A stretch of 64,000 bases of DNA from Musa acuminata AAA Group. Taxonomy: Eukaryota; Streptophyta; Magnoliopsida; Zingiberales; Musaceae. Shown piece after piece: positions 48,301 through 61,370 of the stretch. Numbering within the stretch: the stretch's first letter is position 1; every line of letters starts with the position of its first letter. Location: NCBI RefSeq assembly GCF_036884655.1, contig NC_088339.1, positions 34,409,501-34,473,500 on the forward strand, given 5' to 3'. The notes beneath the pieces are model-generated. The model was not told the origin of the DNA, searched no databases, and saw nothing but the letters and a program-made list of their open reading frames with translations. The translations under genes were made by a program, and so were the position numbers.

Positions 48301-51300
48301 TTCCTTTTCGGTGAACAACAACGATGCCATTGTCTTCCTCTCCAACAAACAGTGATAGCGTTGTCCTCCTCTAACTAACCCTTCCCCTCTCTTTCTCCTC
48401 TTCCTCCTTCGTTGTCACCCCCTCAGACAGCCTCTGACCAACGGCTTCCGTGTGCAAGGCGAACGTCTGTGGTGTCTTCTTCTCATGGTAACTCAAAATT
48501 TTATTAACTAAAACATAATTGAGAAATATTCTTTAACTTGAAAACTATACAAATCTTATGTCTTCTAATTTGAGTACTAAGCCTTTGCCAGTATGCATCT
48601 TAGTTCCTATTATACCTTTTTTCTATACCAAGTATTTCCAAATATGTTATATGTGATTTTATCCAATTTATTCACAAATGTGTCCTGGTGTGTACGATTA
48701 TAAGCATATCTGGACCTAAGGAATATTGTCAATGTTAATAGAGGATTAGCTAGAAAGATTAGGCAATTGGGACAGCATCATGTTTGCCTGGTTAGACAGC
48801 TTGTTCACTAGGAATCCCAAATTATTGACTTCAAATTTTGATACCATAAAGAAGAGAACAAATTAAAATTTTGGAATTCTAGGGCAAATGTCGGCAAAAT
48901 AACCTAACAGATAAATCATTGCTTCAGAAATCGCCCAATTTAATCATCATGATGAACAGGTGTAACCTTTTGAGCAAAGCATAACAGTTTAAAAATGTAG
49001 TAAATGCTACATGGCAATCTTAACTTCAGTGCCCAAACCTAAAAACAAGAACGTCAGCTTGTTTCAGCCAAAAATCATGTTTCAATTGATTCTGACATGG
49101 AGCCATATATTTGTGTCATGTAGAGTGTGCTCTCTGTACATTCCTTCAACACACACACACACACTCTGATCCCATCATCTCTGTACTTGCTGGCCAACCT
49201 GACCACCTAGGCATGTCACTCCATTCCTTGATGTCTTTCCCATGTCAAACCTGAGCGCCGTAACACCTCTACAGATAACTACCTATAACTCTTGGCCACC
49301 ACCAGTTGTTATCAAAGAGCCCAAAGAACAGATAAGTCAATGTTTTCATGTGTTTCCTGTTTCAGAGTAATAATCTGAGTCTTCTCCTTTTAATTTTTCT
49401 CTTTTTGACTGTGTCAAAGAGCCTCCTCTTGACACCAGCACGCATGACATTCCATGACAGTATGGAATAGTAATGTAAACACCAATCTGTCAGGGGAAAG
49501 GAATGACATAAATAGAGAGAAGGCAATTCTTGGTTGCAAGAATTACCAGATTCAAGCAAAATGTAATTGATTGAACTTTGAAGGACTTAGCTACCAAAAT
49601 AAGACATAAGATGTGCAAGTACTTCATCCTATCTTTTATAGGTACAATGCCTGCAATAAAAACTCTATAGGGAAAAAACTATATATTCATCAAATACACA
49701 ACGTATGAAGATAGAAAGATGCAGTGACATGTCGGTAATAAATAACCTGAAATGCCTGATATAAATCCCCTTTAGCAAATCTTAAGCTATCAATTGCTCC
49801 TTGTCTTGTCAGCTCCACAGCATGTGCAAGGGCTTGAATGTCAACCTGAGAGTTATCACTTAAAACATAAAACACATCCAGAAATTTTTTTAAAGACGAA
49901 GTAATAACCAAGGCGGTTGCTTACTTCATCAAAAGGAGGTGCCTCATACAAACTCTCTTGAGGGGTTGCTGAAGGGTCCCTATCCTCTAGAAGCAATCGC
50001 TCAGTGAGATCTGATATAGGGGATGAAACACCTTGACGGCAGCAAAATACTTTATGAATACTGCACATAAATGGGTGCTAAGGTCACAGAGCTGCTGCAG
50101 GTTAAAGAGTTCACAGAAATAAGAAAGATTTTCTTTTGCAAATCCAAAAAAAAGAGATCCAGAAACATACCTAATTAAATATCTCAAAGTCATAGAAAAA
50201 ACTGGATCATAGGCATGTAAATGAGCTCTTAGAATGGAAGATAGCAGTCCAGCAAGGTCAAATCTCCTTCTTTCAGACCACTGATTCACATGAAACATTC
50301 TCATTTATGCAGTAGCATTTACAGAAATTTATCTTTAAAATCAAAAAGTACTGCAATAGAATTCACATGGTTAACCAGCAAACCCCAACTCTAATATTAC
50401 AGGTAGTATAGCTGTTTCAGTTAGAATTTGAATTGGGATACTAGAAAGGGTTTGACAACATCAGCAATATGCTACCTGACCTGTCTCAAGTATCCTGGCC
50501 AACCATGTTATTGGTGACCCCAACAATCATGTTAACAATAAAGTTTAGCCAAGCCCACTACATTACTTTGATGGTCTTGATGAGGCCGGAATCATAGAAT
50601 GACTATCATACTAGAAGACTACTTCATACCTCAAAATCAAAGGTAAGTTATTCTCAACCACACCCCACAATGAAGTTAGGTAGGCCAATCCTTAAACCAA
50701 GGGTGGAATCCATACCCTGATAGTAAAGTCAGCTAATTCTACAACATCAAAGCCAATGGCAACCAGAACTCCAACAACCATCGAGTTAACTGAGCACAGA
50801 GCAAAAGTCTATGTTTCCATTGTGACGAAAAGTGGACACTAAACCATAGTTAATATCAGGCTAACCAGGGCAATGAAGAACAGGAAAACTTTAAATTGAT
50901 CTGACATCTCCACCAAAGAATGTCCAAAAGGTATCTCTACATGCTTTGTCCAGAGAACCTCCAGAATTGAAGGACATGAAAAGCCTAATTTCTGTGAACA
51001 ACTACCTTCTCAGCATGCCGATAAATAAAAGCTTAACCTATAACTTCAACAACCTTGATTTCCTTCAGAAGTTGAAGCTCAAAGTAGAGACAATTTTAAC
51101 CTTTGATGTCTTTTTGGGAGATGGATGCTAGTTTGAATGTCAAAGAAGATGCAACCATGTTCCACTAAAAGTACGAGGTAGGAACAGATTGATATGGATG
51201 GTATCAGCATCATACTAGGCATGTGATGGCTTGTGGATCACACTAACGAACTTAAGTGTGACTTCCTCACCATACAATGAGATTGAAACATAAAGAGAGT

Positions 51301-54300
51301 ATATTTAAGCACAAAGCTAAAGATGTCAGACGATAACAGAGATGGTTTGAGACTTCAATTTTGTCTGATCTTGGATGGAACTGTAGCAGAAATTAGCTAC
51401 ACAAGCTTGGGGAAAGGGTGTGCCTTAGCAAGAGAGCTGTCACAATGTTGTCTGCTATATCACATCCTGCATGCCTCCATATCCAACTCAAAAAATAGGT
51501 ATTTCCAACTCCTATCATCAACCGGAAAGGGATCATAATTCTATGTTTGATCACACAATTCCAGAGAGCCACCCATAGCCTGGAAACTCCTAATCGGGGT
51601 ATTAAACTAAGGATGATGCAGCAGTGATATTCAATAACATATTGGTATTTTAATATTAGTCTAGATCAGTTAGAAATTTTGTTATTAGAATATCATATAT
51701 AAGAGAGATTGCAAGCCCCAAAGACATGCCTGGACATCTTTTTAATATTTTGTATTGTACTTATCAGTGATTTGCATTAGTATAGTAGTGCGGTTATCCT
51801 TAATTATACCCTTGGATTGTGTCTCTCTTTGAACTAGAGAAACCTTAAAATAAGAGGAGTGATTCCTTAGAAGATACCATGCCAACATGGTACATGACAA
51901 CCAGAATGGGTCATCAGGATTGGCATGAGCAACCCATAAGTGCTATATACAATATTCTATGCTTGAAAACCTGTCATTTTCAACAGAAAAAAAACCCATT
52001 GGTCCAAGACTTTATTCGCAGTGTAGATGACATGACAAAGCCTTGAACCTGGGGATAGCATATCAACTAAAACTGTTTGACAAGTTCATACATTATTGTA
52101 CATGGAACCAATCTCGTCAATTACATTTAGCTTCGACTAGAATTCTGGAATGTCTCCCACCAGTAAATGCACATTCTTGCATTAAATTCCCTTACAACCC
52201 AATATATGGATCAAATCAATATGAGAACCCAACGATCACATGGTGTACAAACTAAAAATAAGATGAGATGGATATAAGATTTGACCACATAACTTTGAAG
52301 AATCATGCACTCAGCCTAAACTATAATCTGAATATTAAATTCTTCTAACATATGGCAATGCATATAAAATGGCAGTCTAGTGCACAAGGATCCCAGTAAA
52401 GAAAGGTATAACTAGGGTTCATTTACGGAGTCTTAACCCAGCAAGTAGAATGAATATTTCTATGACTTTTATCCATGACACACCAAGCTGCAATATTAAA
52501 TAAGGTTGCACTGCACTAATCCGCTAATATTGAAATATATCTTATGAATATGAATGCAAAACAACCACATCTCATACCAATATGAACCTGGACTACCAGA
52601 ACATAATATACAATGTTGCAGGCATGTTCCAGTAATCATTTTGTAGGTAAGGACCAAGAAAAAGTTCAAGTATGCATGTCCAATTGGATATATACCTCTC
52701 AAATTGCAAAAATCTGATTTTCAAAACTGTACTGGAGATCCTTCCATATTATTCTTACTGTTAAATTAATGTTTTACCACCTCACAGACAAAGTGGAAAA
52801 AAACAAAGAAACTCGAACTCTCAGAGAAGTTTTACAACTAATGATATTTCAGAAAGAATAAATGGCTGGCTTCTGTCTGTAGTATCTTAATATTTGAAGT
52901 TTATTTCTCCAAAAATAGTTCAACAACATTTTATTTCAAAAAATTCAATCAGTGATACCATAAGGCACAAATCTTGAAGAGAACCCAGTAGGCTAACATG
53001 TCAATTATTCCTTAATTTCCTTAATAGATGAGGCACAAGTTTTAAGTTGAAGACGCTGACAACATATGAGGTGAGCATGAAAGGAATAAAGATGCTGAAT
53101 AAGAGGTGCGCTGGTGCTGTTCACAATCATCACATCTTGCAACGGTATGGTAGATATTCCAAATAACAAACCATAACACATGTGAAAACAACAAAAAGTT
53201 TTCTCAAAGATATAACTCTTGACAATAAAAAAACATAAATTACGACCAAATTTCTTGTGTAACAAGAAAGGATTAATGTAATTACCTCATGTGCCACAGG
53301 AGAATTTTGATCTTCTTTATTAAATATTAATGCCAAGAGCAAATGTTTAAACTCCTCATAAGCTTCCTACAGAATGGATAAACATGTAAAAACATACAGA
53401 ATTAAAAACAAAATGCATGGACATGAAACATGTGTTAAACATTAGAAAAGATAACAGGTGCTATTACATATCAACAACGTGCAGCAAACCTAAAAGATTT
53501 TGAATTTTTGAGCAAATTGTGCATAGTTATCTCTTCACTAGGATGACTAAACATATATGCCATGTTTCAAACTTTTTAGTAAGTCTGACTTTTATCGATG
53601 AATAAGCATAATAACATCAAGATGGCAGTAAAAGATAAATGTTTTCCTACAAAATTTACTCTAGTTATCAAATGATGCTCATGTTTATCTTTCTAATCAA
53701 TCATAACAAGTATGCTATGAATGTCAACAATAGATGGCACTTGATCCTAACCCACAAGCACTATGCTAACATGAACCATGCCAAACTCCCATGTGTACAA
53801 GCAGCAGAGTACATTTAATATCTAACATGTAGAATCCTCAACTATCAATATCTCAAAGGTAGGCAAAGCTGCTACTTATCTTAATTTAGGCAACCCTCGA
53901 GCCTCATATTATATACTCAAACAGCCACAATTATGCAGTTCCAGTATGAAACAACAAAATTGGGGACAACAAAGTGTTCAAACATATGTTAGAATCAGTA
54001 GCAAGAATTCCCAATGTATACAAACAAAAGCAATTAAACTTCCAAATGTGCAGTACCCACCCGCTAATCCTCATATCATCCCTGCCCTAACTAATAAAAT
54101 ATTTTAAAGATAACACACGATGAGGGTCAAAGAAAACAATTATTGAAGGATAATCAAGATAAAAAATTACCGGGTATGAATCGAGGGCACAAGGAGCAAG
54201 AGCCACGCGAAGGCACTCGATGGCCAAATCACGATCTCTCTCGGTCCCCCTCCTCAAAAGCTCGATAAATTTCTAGAAATATACGAAATCGCCGCAATTA

Positions 54301-54684
54301 ATCAAACCGTCCACAGCGAACAAACAAATAAGCACAAAAGGATGACTTGTTGAAGCCTAACGTTACCTGCTTTTGGAGCCAGAAGAGGATGCGGCGATCA
54401 TCGAGGACCGTGGGCACGTGGAGTCGGAGGTGATGGATGGCGGCATCGACGTCGCCGGCCTCGATCGACCGTCGGATCTGGCGAATGAGGAGGCGCGAGC
54501 GGTAGGAAGAGGAGGAGGAGGAGGGGATGGGAGTGGAGGAGGGTGAGGAGGAGGAGGAGGGAGAGATTGGCGGGGAGGTCGGGGGAGAGGAGGAGTCGTC
54601 GAGGAAGAAGAGGCGTTCGCAGTTGGCGAAATCGACGACGAGCGAGTCAAGCGCTTCCCAATTCACCGGCATCGACTCCATCAT
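42365..54684 (-). CDS. CTLH/CRA-domain protein (RanBPM-related, At5g66810-like)
   Basis: Proteins of this type carry the C-terminal-to-LisH and CRA helices also found in RanBPM and in subunits of the GID/CTLH ubiquitin ligase complex. Whether this one is a complex member is inference. Twelve exons on the complement: 54684-54367, 54272-54171, 53366-53286, 50280-50171, 50060-49925, 49845-49747, 45568-45463, 45364-44991, 44913-44731, 44639-44442, 43917-43600, 42457-42365. All splice sites are GT-AG, phases agree, and the product is 705 residues. Exon 1 has PVNWEALDSLVVDFANCE, a Ser/Pro-rich linker and a CTLH-like IRRSIEAGDVDAAIHHLR. Exons 8-10 hold a basic RRRKRWRGR patch, then a second CTLH/CRA block (ILEMRELACKGMAAKVVEEI; VEFLALVQSGDLAESLKVAC). 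The last exon (EFLALPRADAIHLLMQYNGN) resembles a UBA helix bundle. Start may be ATG 54684 or 54681. Intron 6 (4.2 kb) holds a LINE fragment. Confidence 0.93.
47226..47434. repeat. GC-rich repeat-like segment next to the LINE fragment
   Basis: An isolated GC-rich block in an AT-rich intron, with multiple internal near-repeats of ctaggc, gaggcaaggc and gagcactt/caagtgctc. Such sequence is common in dispersed plant repeats, but I see no diagnostic termini, so the class is unknown. The LINE appears to have inserted at its right edge. Confidence 0.4.
47435..48134 (-). mobile_element. 5'-truncated LINE (L1-type) retrotransposon 3' end with target duplication
   Basis: Read on the minus strand, degraded reverse-transcriptase tail sequence is recognisable despite stops: FRYLGSIIQ, then GEIDEDIIHRVKTGWLKW, then a KMRENRLR-YGHV-like motif near the end. 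The 3' end at low coordinates is the TTG/TTA-rich tail (gttgttattattgttgttgg on the minus strand) typical of plant L1 elements. The 9-bp CCTAACCCA occurs on both sides (47435-47443 and 48126-48134) and is the likely target duplication. The body is about 680 bp, so the element is strongly 5'-truncated and dead. It lies in intron 6 of the CTLH gene in the same orientation. Confidence 0.85.
48135..48500. repeat. Repeat-like segment on the other side of the LINE
   Basis: The phrase gattctggtttaattggacc beside the right target duplication echoes aattctggtttgatcgaacc beside the left one, and the block becomes CT- and GC-rich to about 48480. This may be the other half of the element the LINE entered, or an older copy of the same repeat. 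Confidence 0.35.
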
Positions 54685-57600
54685 CAGCCTTCGTGAACAA
54701 GAGGGGAGGCGATGGGGAGATATTTGACACAAGGAATCGTGCGGTTTCGGAGTCGGGTCGGATCCAACAGTTACGGATCCAAGATAAAGATCCACACTCA
54801 ACGATTGGAGTGGAATTATCTATTTGGGTGAGCAATATTATTACGTTTAATAAAATAATAGATAGTGATCAGTATCTATTTCTAATTTACTAAATTATAT
54901 CATATTTATTTTAATGATAATATTATATATTATCAAGCGTTTTTGGCTCGACTTGGTGGACATTGCTGGCCAAATACGCAGTAACGACAAGTAATAATGT
55001 CCTAACTCGTCTTTATTGGCCATGTGTTTTTATCGATCAGAGCCTTGATAGTGAGATTATGGAATCGATTAATGAGCATAAGATTCAGAAATTTGGGCCG
55101 ACGAAACGTCTTAATTTGGGCTCGGATTGGACCGAGACAGAGACGAATAGTGTATGTTTGTTGCACATGCATTGTGTCATTTATGTGAAATGGAAATCGT
55201 TCGATGTAACACAATACATGTATCTAATTATGGTCATAATGTACTACAACAAGAGTATTTGTATTTGTCAACATTATATACATATATATATAATGATATT
55301 TATTATCATTCCTTCCTTATATGTCTCCTCCAATCGTCGTATGATAATTTTCTATTAATCGTTCAAGTTGAGAAGCCCTTCGTTTGATCTTCTTTTTCGT
55401 TGATCATGAACGAGATCGAGGAGTGCACCGGTACGCGATTCCTTCTTCGAACTCACCTGCATTCTACAATTTCTGGTTCTTTTTGCACACTTTGCCTGAT
55501 CTAACCAAAGCTGACAACACGAAGCAGCAGCACCATCACAGTCAATAAATATGGCATTCTGGTGGCCATTGTCAGCCTCAGAGAATTCCCCTCCTCTGCA
55601 GAATAATGGCATATTGACATGATCAAGTGCAAATAACAGTGGCAGCTCGAGAGCTGCAGTTGTGGCTCTCCGTCGACAAGGATAGCTCTGCCTTGTACAG
55701 CAACATATGGCTCTGAATCCACCATAACATCGGCACTTGTGGCTAAAGTTCTCCCAGTTCATGAGCCATCTCGAAGACACGTCTCTTCTCCTCCTCTTTC
55801 TTGTCCAAGAGAGGCGTCGATTGTCACGAAGCATGTGATCCATATAAGCTCCGCACTTCATTTCTTTCTCAGTGGACCAGAGATCACATTGCCATGAGCC
55901 CAAGCTTACGATCGTGGTAAAAACCCGAGGAAATAGCGTTCAAGACCATTCTTCTCGGATGATGTTTGGGCTACAAACTTTGTTTAGTTCGGCCGGCATC
56001 GCTGGAGCATGCATCATGCCACGAGTAGCTCTGCAGAAGAATTCCAAACTCGAAACCCAACAACAAGAATCAGCACTTTCCCTCGGCCATAGAACGAATC
56101 TACGATCTGCATTTGGCCATAACCGAGAACAGTCTATCTGTGGGTATCAACTATCTAGCTCGAGGAGCCATGGTGGAGATTCTTGTGTTGTTGCACTCTT
56201 TTTGTTCTCTCTGGGCTTGTGTTCCATCCATGAAGCACGACTCGAAGCCAACACTGCTCGAGACCTCAGATGGAGGCCCTTGGCGTTAGGAGGACCACCG
56301 GAGCACTAACAGAGCTTTTTCTGAGGACATGAAAGTAAACCAAACCCATGGCACCTCTTTCTCTCGCACTGGTCAGGTCCCCTCTCCAAAAGCTTTGAGA
56401 TTCCTCAGTGCTCCCCATCCCCACTCCTGTCTTTTTCCTGTATGGATCATGCATGATGAGTGGAGCTCTCATTCACATCTTTCTCGTCAGGGAGGCTAGC
56501 TAGGGAAGTTCCTACCACCTTTAGCAGGAAAAAGGTGATAAAGGCTGCGACATCCTTCCTAGGACCACAAGGGGTCTCATAATTTCCTTGGAGCACATCA
56601 CATGCAGAGTAGAATCATGTACAGTGATCCGAGATCTTGGAACTTCCAAAGATCTCAGTAGGTGATTCCCCGGAAAGTCCATCTCCCAGCAGATGGAATG
56701 AGCTCGAAGATTGAAATTTTACAGTCGAAATGTCATGCGATATCAGCATTATTAAGTATCGCGTTCAGCAAGAAGACCGACCACCTCTTTGTAGGTGTTC
56801 ATTGGTTGAAGCATCTCCGAGTGTGGCCACTGGTGGGCATCTACTTCCCCGTCCATCTCTATCAACCGCATGGTCCCCCGGGGTTCGATCACATTACTGT
56901 CCACGGGAGAAAGGCAAAGTAGAAGCCCCACATCCTGTGACCTAACCATCGGGTATCTCTCCCAGCGATGAAAAGAAAGAAGAGGAGGAGGAGAAGGGCA
57001 TGAAAGAAGGCTTTTTTTCCCCCTGGACTACGACACGAGCTGTAGATGCAATCTTTGGCATTAAGTGGTCCACTCCCCATGTCATCAGCCTCCTTGTCTG
57101 CTTAAGCCCACCCAAGGAAGACTACTGTAGTCTCGCGGGATAAAAGCCATGGCGCCTGTGGTCCTTTTGCGCAGCAAACCTAATCCTGCTGAAAGGGATG
57201 AGCCCTTTAGCCAAGGGGTCTAATTGGCCTTGTCGTCCGTGCCCACTTCGTCCATGTGCATCCATGCTCTCAAAGCTTCCATTGTCCTCGACAACCTTTC
57301 CCTGTGTTGTTCTACGTGAAGTCTCAGCCCACACACACACTGTGGTCATCGAACAGACTCCACTTCCGATTGCCATCTGGATCTAACAGTGCTCTGTCCT
57401 TTCTTGTATAGGATGGCCTTCGAACCAGGTCGACCATTTCCCAGGCAAGCCAAGGTGGTGGGGATCCACGGGAGCGCCATTGATTGCACTATCAAATTGG
57501 ACATGATTTGCCCGATTGTTCTGGACATGCAAGGCAGGGCCAAGCTCTTCTTTTGTGTCTTCTCTCTTTCTTCTTTTTCCCTTGATGCTGTGGAAAGGAT

Positions 57601-58290
57601 ATTATCCATGCAACGGATGAAAAGAGGAAGAAGAAGATGATGATGATGATGAAATGCAAGACACCCTCACACAAGAATATGCATCTATCAACAGAACACA
57701 TTCAAGCTTTTAATGCCAAAACAACATCAACAAAAGCCAAAATTCCTCATCTGCTGTATGCTTTTAGCAAAGCAAAAGATGTTTTTTAGCTAGTCTTTGA
57801 TGAAAAAGAGATGAGAATACTTGTCCTGTCTCTGATTCTTTTCCATTGCTATACATATATGTATACATGCAGAATTATCCTTTGTTCGAGTAAAAAGAAA
57901 AAGTTCATTTTACAGTGGATGGTCCAGGGTGAGGTTTGGTGAAATCCATAATCCACAGTGTGGGCTGCATGACTTTTCTGCTCGATACCCACTTTTCCTC
58001 GGTATAAAAAGGGTGGGGGGGGGGGGGGGAGGGGGAAAGATAAAGGTGGGCTGAAAACATGGTCAGAGAAGGTCAGAACAGTTTGCCAGTAGTTCTCATG
58101 CTGCAGAATTAATTCTGTAGTTTTGAGAGAGAGGATTTAGATCTGCACAACTCCATTCTAAAATCTGAAGCAAAGACTGTCATATTCTCACATCAAATGG
58201 AGTTCTTGGAGGACTATGTGTTGACGACATCGCTGTGCATGTGAATTAGGTTCTGATCGTCTCTCTGCATTAGCATGCCGAACAAGTACA
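54685..58290. other. Intergenic region without a supported gene
   Basis: 54685-54850 is the CTLH gene promoter and leader. From 55370 to 57650 the composition is moderate GC with open frames on both strands (for example a 182-codon frame, 55903-55355 minus), but overlapping frames are equally open and none has family similarity, splice structure or a start context I can defend. It could be a degraded gene or a non-coding transcript. A poly-G run interrupted by single bases lies at 58011-58035. Confidence 0.4.
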
Positions 58291-58319
58291 TAGTGTGTGT
58301 GTACATTCTGCGAGCAGCA

Positions 58320-58505
58320 CCACAGATGGATGCACCCATTTCACTGTCCTCGTGCACTATTATGCTCACTGCTCGAGTGCACTAATTTCACTGTCCTTGT
58401 TCACCATTATGCTTGCTGCTTGAATGCATTGGTTTCGCTGTCCTTTGTGCACTATTATTCTTACCACTTGAGTGCACTGACTTCACTGTCCTCGTGCAGT
58501 GTTTA
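58320..58505. repeat. Minisatellite, 47-bp unit, about 4 copies
   Basis: ttcactgtcctcgtgcac-attatgctcactgctcgagtgcactaa-like units have ctgtcc anchors at 58344, 58391, 58438 and 58486. Spacings are 47, 47 and 48 bp, and copies are about 80% alike. Confidence 0.88.
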
Positions 58506-60370
58506 ACTTGTCATTCCTGTGCTTACTACTTTGATTAATCTAAAACTATATATAAATATATATATTCATAATAAGACAAATTATTGATCATGGTTAATTT
58601 ATTCAAAATATTAAATTTATGCATAGGACATAATTTATTTAATAGTGATTTTGATGCTATACTTATTGCTTAGGGTGTGAATTTTGACAACTAGGTGACC
58701 TTTTCGACTCCCTTAGGTTTTGGTTGTTAGTCTTAGAAAGTTAATGAAGGGAATAATTTGGTGATTGCGATTGAAAAATGAATGTAAATAGTAGTTGAAG
58801 GTCTAATTATTTGGATGTATATTTGCAACCAAAATAAGACAGGGATGGAGGCTGTAAGAGGAAGAAGAAAGTGATAGTTATTTATGATAACATTAAGAAG
58901 GGAGAGAAAGGAAGAAGACAAACGCAGCTATTTATGACAGAATAGAAAAAGAGAGAGAAAAAGATGTGTGAGAGGTAATATGAAAATGATATGTGCTCAT
59001 GCTCATATCGAGTTGATATAGTTTGTTTTTTGAACTAAGGTTATCTTCAAAAAAAAAAATTACTATTGGGTGTATGTCCGATGTGATCGCTAATTTAAAT
59101 TATCATTAAAGATAAAAATAAATTATTTAACGATCGATCAATATTCAAATATAATTGACTTATATGTATTCGGACATGATTATAGAAAGAAAATAGCAAA
59201 TCCAATTTGCAAAAGGAAGGAAGGTTAATATAAAAAAACCTTATCTCAATTTCAAAGAGATTATTTTCAACACTAATCTTTATCTTTCGTCCACTTTCAA
59301 ATTTAGCAAGTAATAATAAATAATTTATTTACTATTTCTCGAGTAATATCTTCTTTGTCTTAACAATTAACGTATTTTTATAATTATTTATGAAAATATT
59401 TAATGTGAGAGTGTTATTTATTTAACAAAGAAACCTATAATTCGAGAAAAATGTTCATTCCACATAGGTTAATTGTACCGTCCACAGGATTATTGTTCGG
59501 GCACTATAATTAAATGGGAAAAAAATAATCATCGTTGGAATAAAAGAAAATAATCATTGCTGGCTTACCGCAGCCAAAAATACGTGGCTATCAATTTTTA
59601 TATTTAACCTACAATTCCCCCTCCCTTGGCTCCATCCAACCGTTCGTACACGCTTTTTCAACACCCCCTGGCATACCCTCCGGGTCATCCACTCTTTTGT
59701 CCTTACCCTTGTGGACCCCGATTGTCCCGACCTCTCGGGGCCCGCACAACAGCCATTGTACCACCGGGCCCCTCCGCGTCAGAACGGATGGGCGGCTGCT
59801 GTTAATGACTCCAAAAGAGAAGATTCCTTCGGTGGAACAATTGCTACGTCACCCCCCCCACCTCAGTTAACACAACGTGCGATCCGGCCTTCTTGGTCAC
59901 GTGGACGTCCCGATCTCGTTCATCATGAGAGCGACGGCCAGCAGACGCGGGAGCGTCTTATCGACGTTAAATCTGGCTTTTGGGACCGTTTATCTCGTAC
60001 ACCTGACCTGTGATAATTGCGCCTCCGTGGTGTTAACGTCCGTCGCAACCGTTAGAATCCCGATCTACCAGTCGTTCGATCGTAAACGTACGGTGGAAGA
60101 TCAAACTGAAGTGCTAGGATCGTTATTTTCAGCATGCGACTCACCGCCGACCGCCGGTTTTGTGCTCCGGGGTACAACGAAAGGATCACCGGCTCAGGGA
60201 GATGCCCCACCGGTTCTGTTGGTGACGGGAGTTCGATTAGAGTGTCCACGCGTCCCTCGACGGTTTGCTCGCCTTTTGGGCCCCAGCGTAAACGGGAAGC
60301 GGATGTGACGGCCCCGTTTGTCACTGACTTCTCCGTTTAAGGGGAGAGCGTGTCTCACGCAACGACCGCC
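58506..60370. other. Intergenic DNA and GC-rich upstream region of the KRP gene
   Basis: 58506-59600 is AT-rich with no gene. From about 59620 the sequence turns GC-rich up to the KRP start. The open frames here (59711-60013 and 59877-60308, +) look compositional and have no recognisable similarity, so this is read as promoter DNA. Confidence 0.45.
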
Positions 60371-60377
60371 TTTATAT
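60370..60377 (+). promoter_or_regulatory. Candidate TATA box of the KRP gene
   Basis: ctttatat lies about 95-100 bp upstream of the KRP ATG in an otherwise GC-rich stretch, in the expected position for a short leader. Confidence 0.5.
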
Positions 60378-60470
60378 CCGACCCGTTGCCGTCAACTCGG
60401 ATCTGTTCATGACTTCCGCGCTTTTCATCGCATCTCATACTACGACTGATCAAGAGAGGGAGAGAGCGGG

Positions 60471-61370
60471 ATGGGGAAGCATTCGAGCAAGAGGAGACAG
60501 ATCGGGGAACTCGCGGTGATGGAGGCGACGAAGCCGATGGGTGCGAGGACGAGGACGGCGAGAAGGCTGGCCCTCGCGGCGTTGGACGGCCGCCGGAGCT
60601 CGAAGAAGAGGAAAGCAACGGGAGAATACCACCAGATCTCCAACCTCGAGCTCCGAAGTTGCAGCGTCGTCCTGAAACCTCGGATCGCCAGATCCGCGGC
60701 GAATTCCGGCGGCCGGCGAAATTCAAGCCCTGAACTCAGTCTCATCTCCCGGTCCTCCAGCGACGCCTCCTGTGAGGCAGCGGAGACGCCGTTTCGATCA
60801 TCGGAGGTGAGTAGTACTACAAAATTCTCTTAGAATTCGAGTTTCTTTGTGCCCCATGAACTACAATTCTTACCTTGTCTGCTCTGTCTCGTCAGCTTGG
60901 CCAGGAATTGGACGACGCGACCTTCTTCCGCTGCAATGGAGAAAGGTTTGCCCGTTCTTTCTCGATTTTGCTGGTTTTCCATCGATTTATCTTAATTTCC
61001 ATGTTCTAGTTCAAATTCTTTCGAATTTTTATTCAGGGAAGAGACGGCCGCCTCGAGTAACGACGGACAAGCGACGAGTGATCTTGAATCAACGGTGGAG
61101 ATGGGATCGCGCAGAAGATCGACGGCGATTGCAACACCCTCCGTTGCCGAGCTGGAGGAGTTCTTCGCGGGCGCAGAGAGAGACCTGCGACGGCGATTCG
61201 TCGAGAGGTAAACCCCCTCATATTCCTCCCGCTCTGCCGGTTTCGTTTAGCGATTCTCGACCTTAATTCCTTAACCTGAGCCTTTTCCGGTGCTACGCAG
61301 GTACAACTTCGACGTCGTCAAGGACGTGCCATTAGCCGGCCGCTACGAGTGGATTCCGTTGACCCCGTGA
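60471..61370 (+). CDS. Cyclin-dependent kinase inhibitor, KRP/ICK family
   Basis: Kip-related proteins bind CDK-cyclin D complexes in the nucleus and block kinase activity, restraining G1/S entry and favouring endoreduplication. Four exons: 60471-60806, 60896-60945, 61037-61207, 61301-61370. All splice sites are GT-AG, phases agree, and the product is 208 residues. The defining C-terminal inhibitory domain is complete: PSVAELEEFFAGAERDLRRR, then FVERYNFDVVKDVPLAGRYE and WIPLTP at the very end. The N-terminus MGKHSSKRRQIGE is basic, and a second basic patch RRSSKKRKA near residue 42 looks like a nuclear signal. The middle is Ser-rich and poorly conserved, as usual in the family. The stop directly follows the domain, so the protein is full length. 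Which KRP subtype it is cannot be settled by eye. Confidence 0.96.

Noticed and set aside
54963..55387. 131-codon plus-strand frame
   Set aside because: AT-rich, hydrophobic by composition, with a low-complexity Tyr/Ile tail and no similarity.
55355..55903. 182-codon minus-strand frame as a protein gene
   Set aside because: An overlapping second frame (55725-55501) is equally open and neither has family similarity; kept only as a region worth checking.
58003..58010. tataaaaa as a promoter TATA box
   Set aside because: It is followed by a poly-G run and the 47-bp minisatellite, with no gene downstream.
59711..60308. 100- and 143-codon plus-strand frames upstream of KRP
   Set aside because: GC-rich sequence keeps frames open by chance; they overlap each other and have no motifs, so the stretch is read as promoter DNA.
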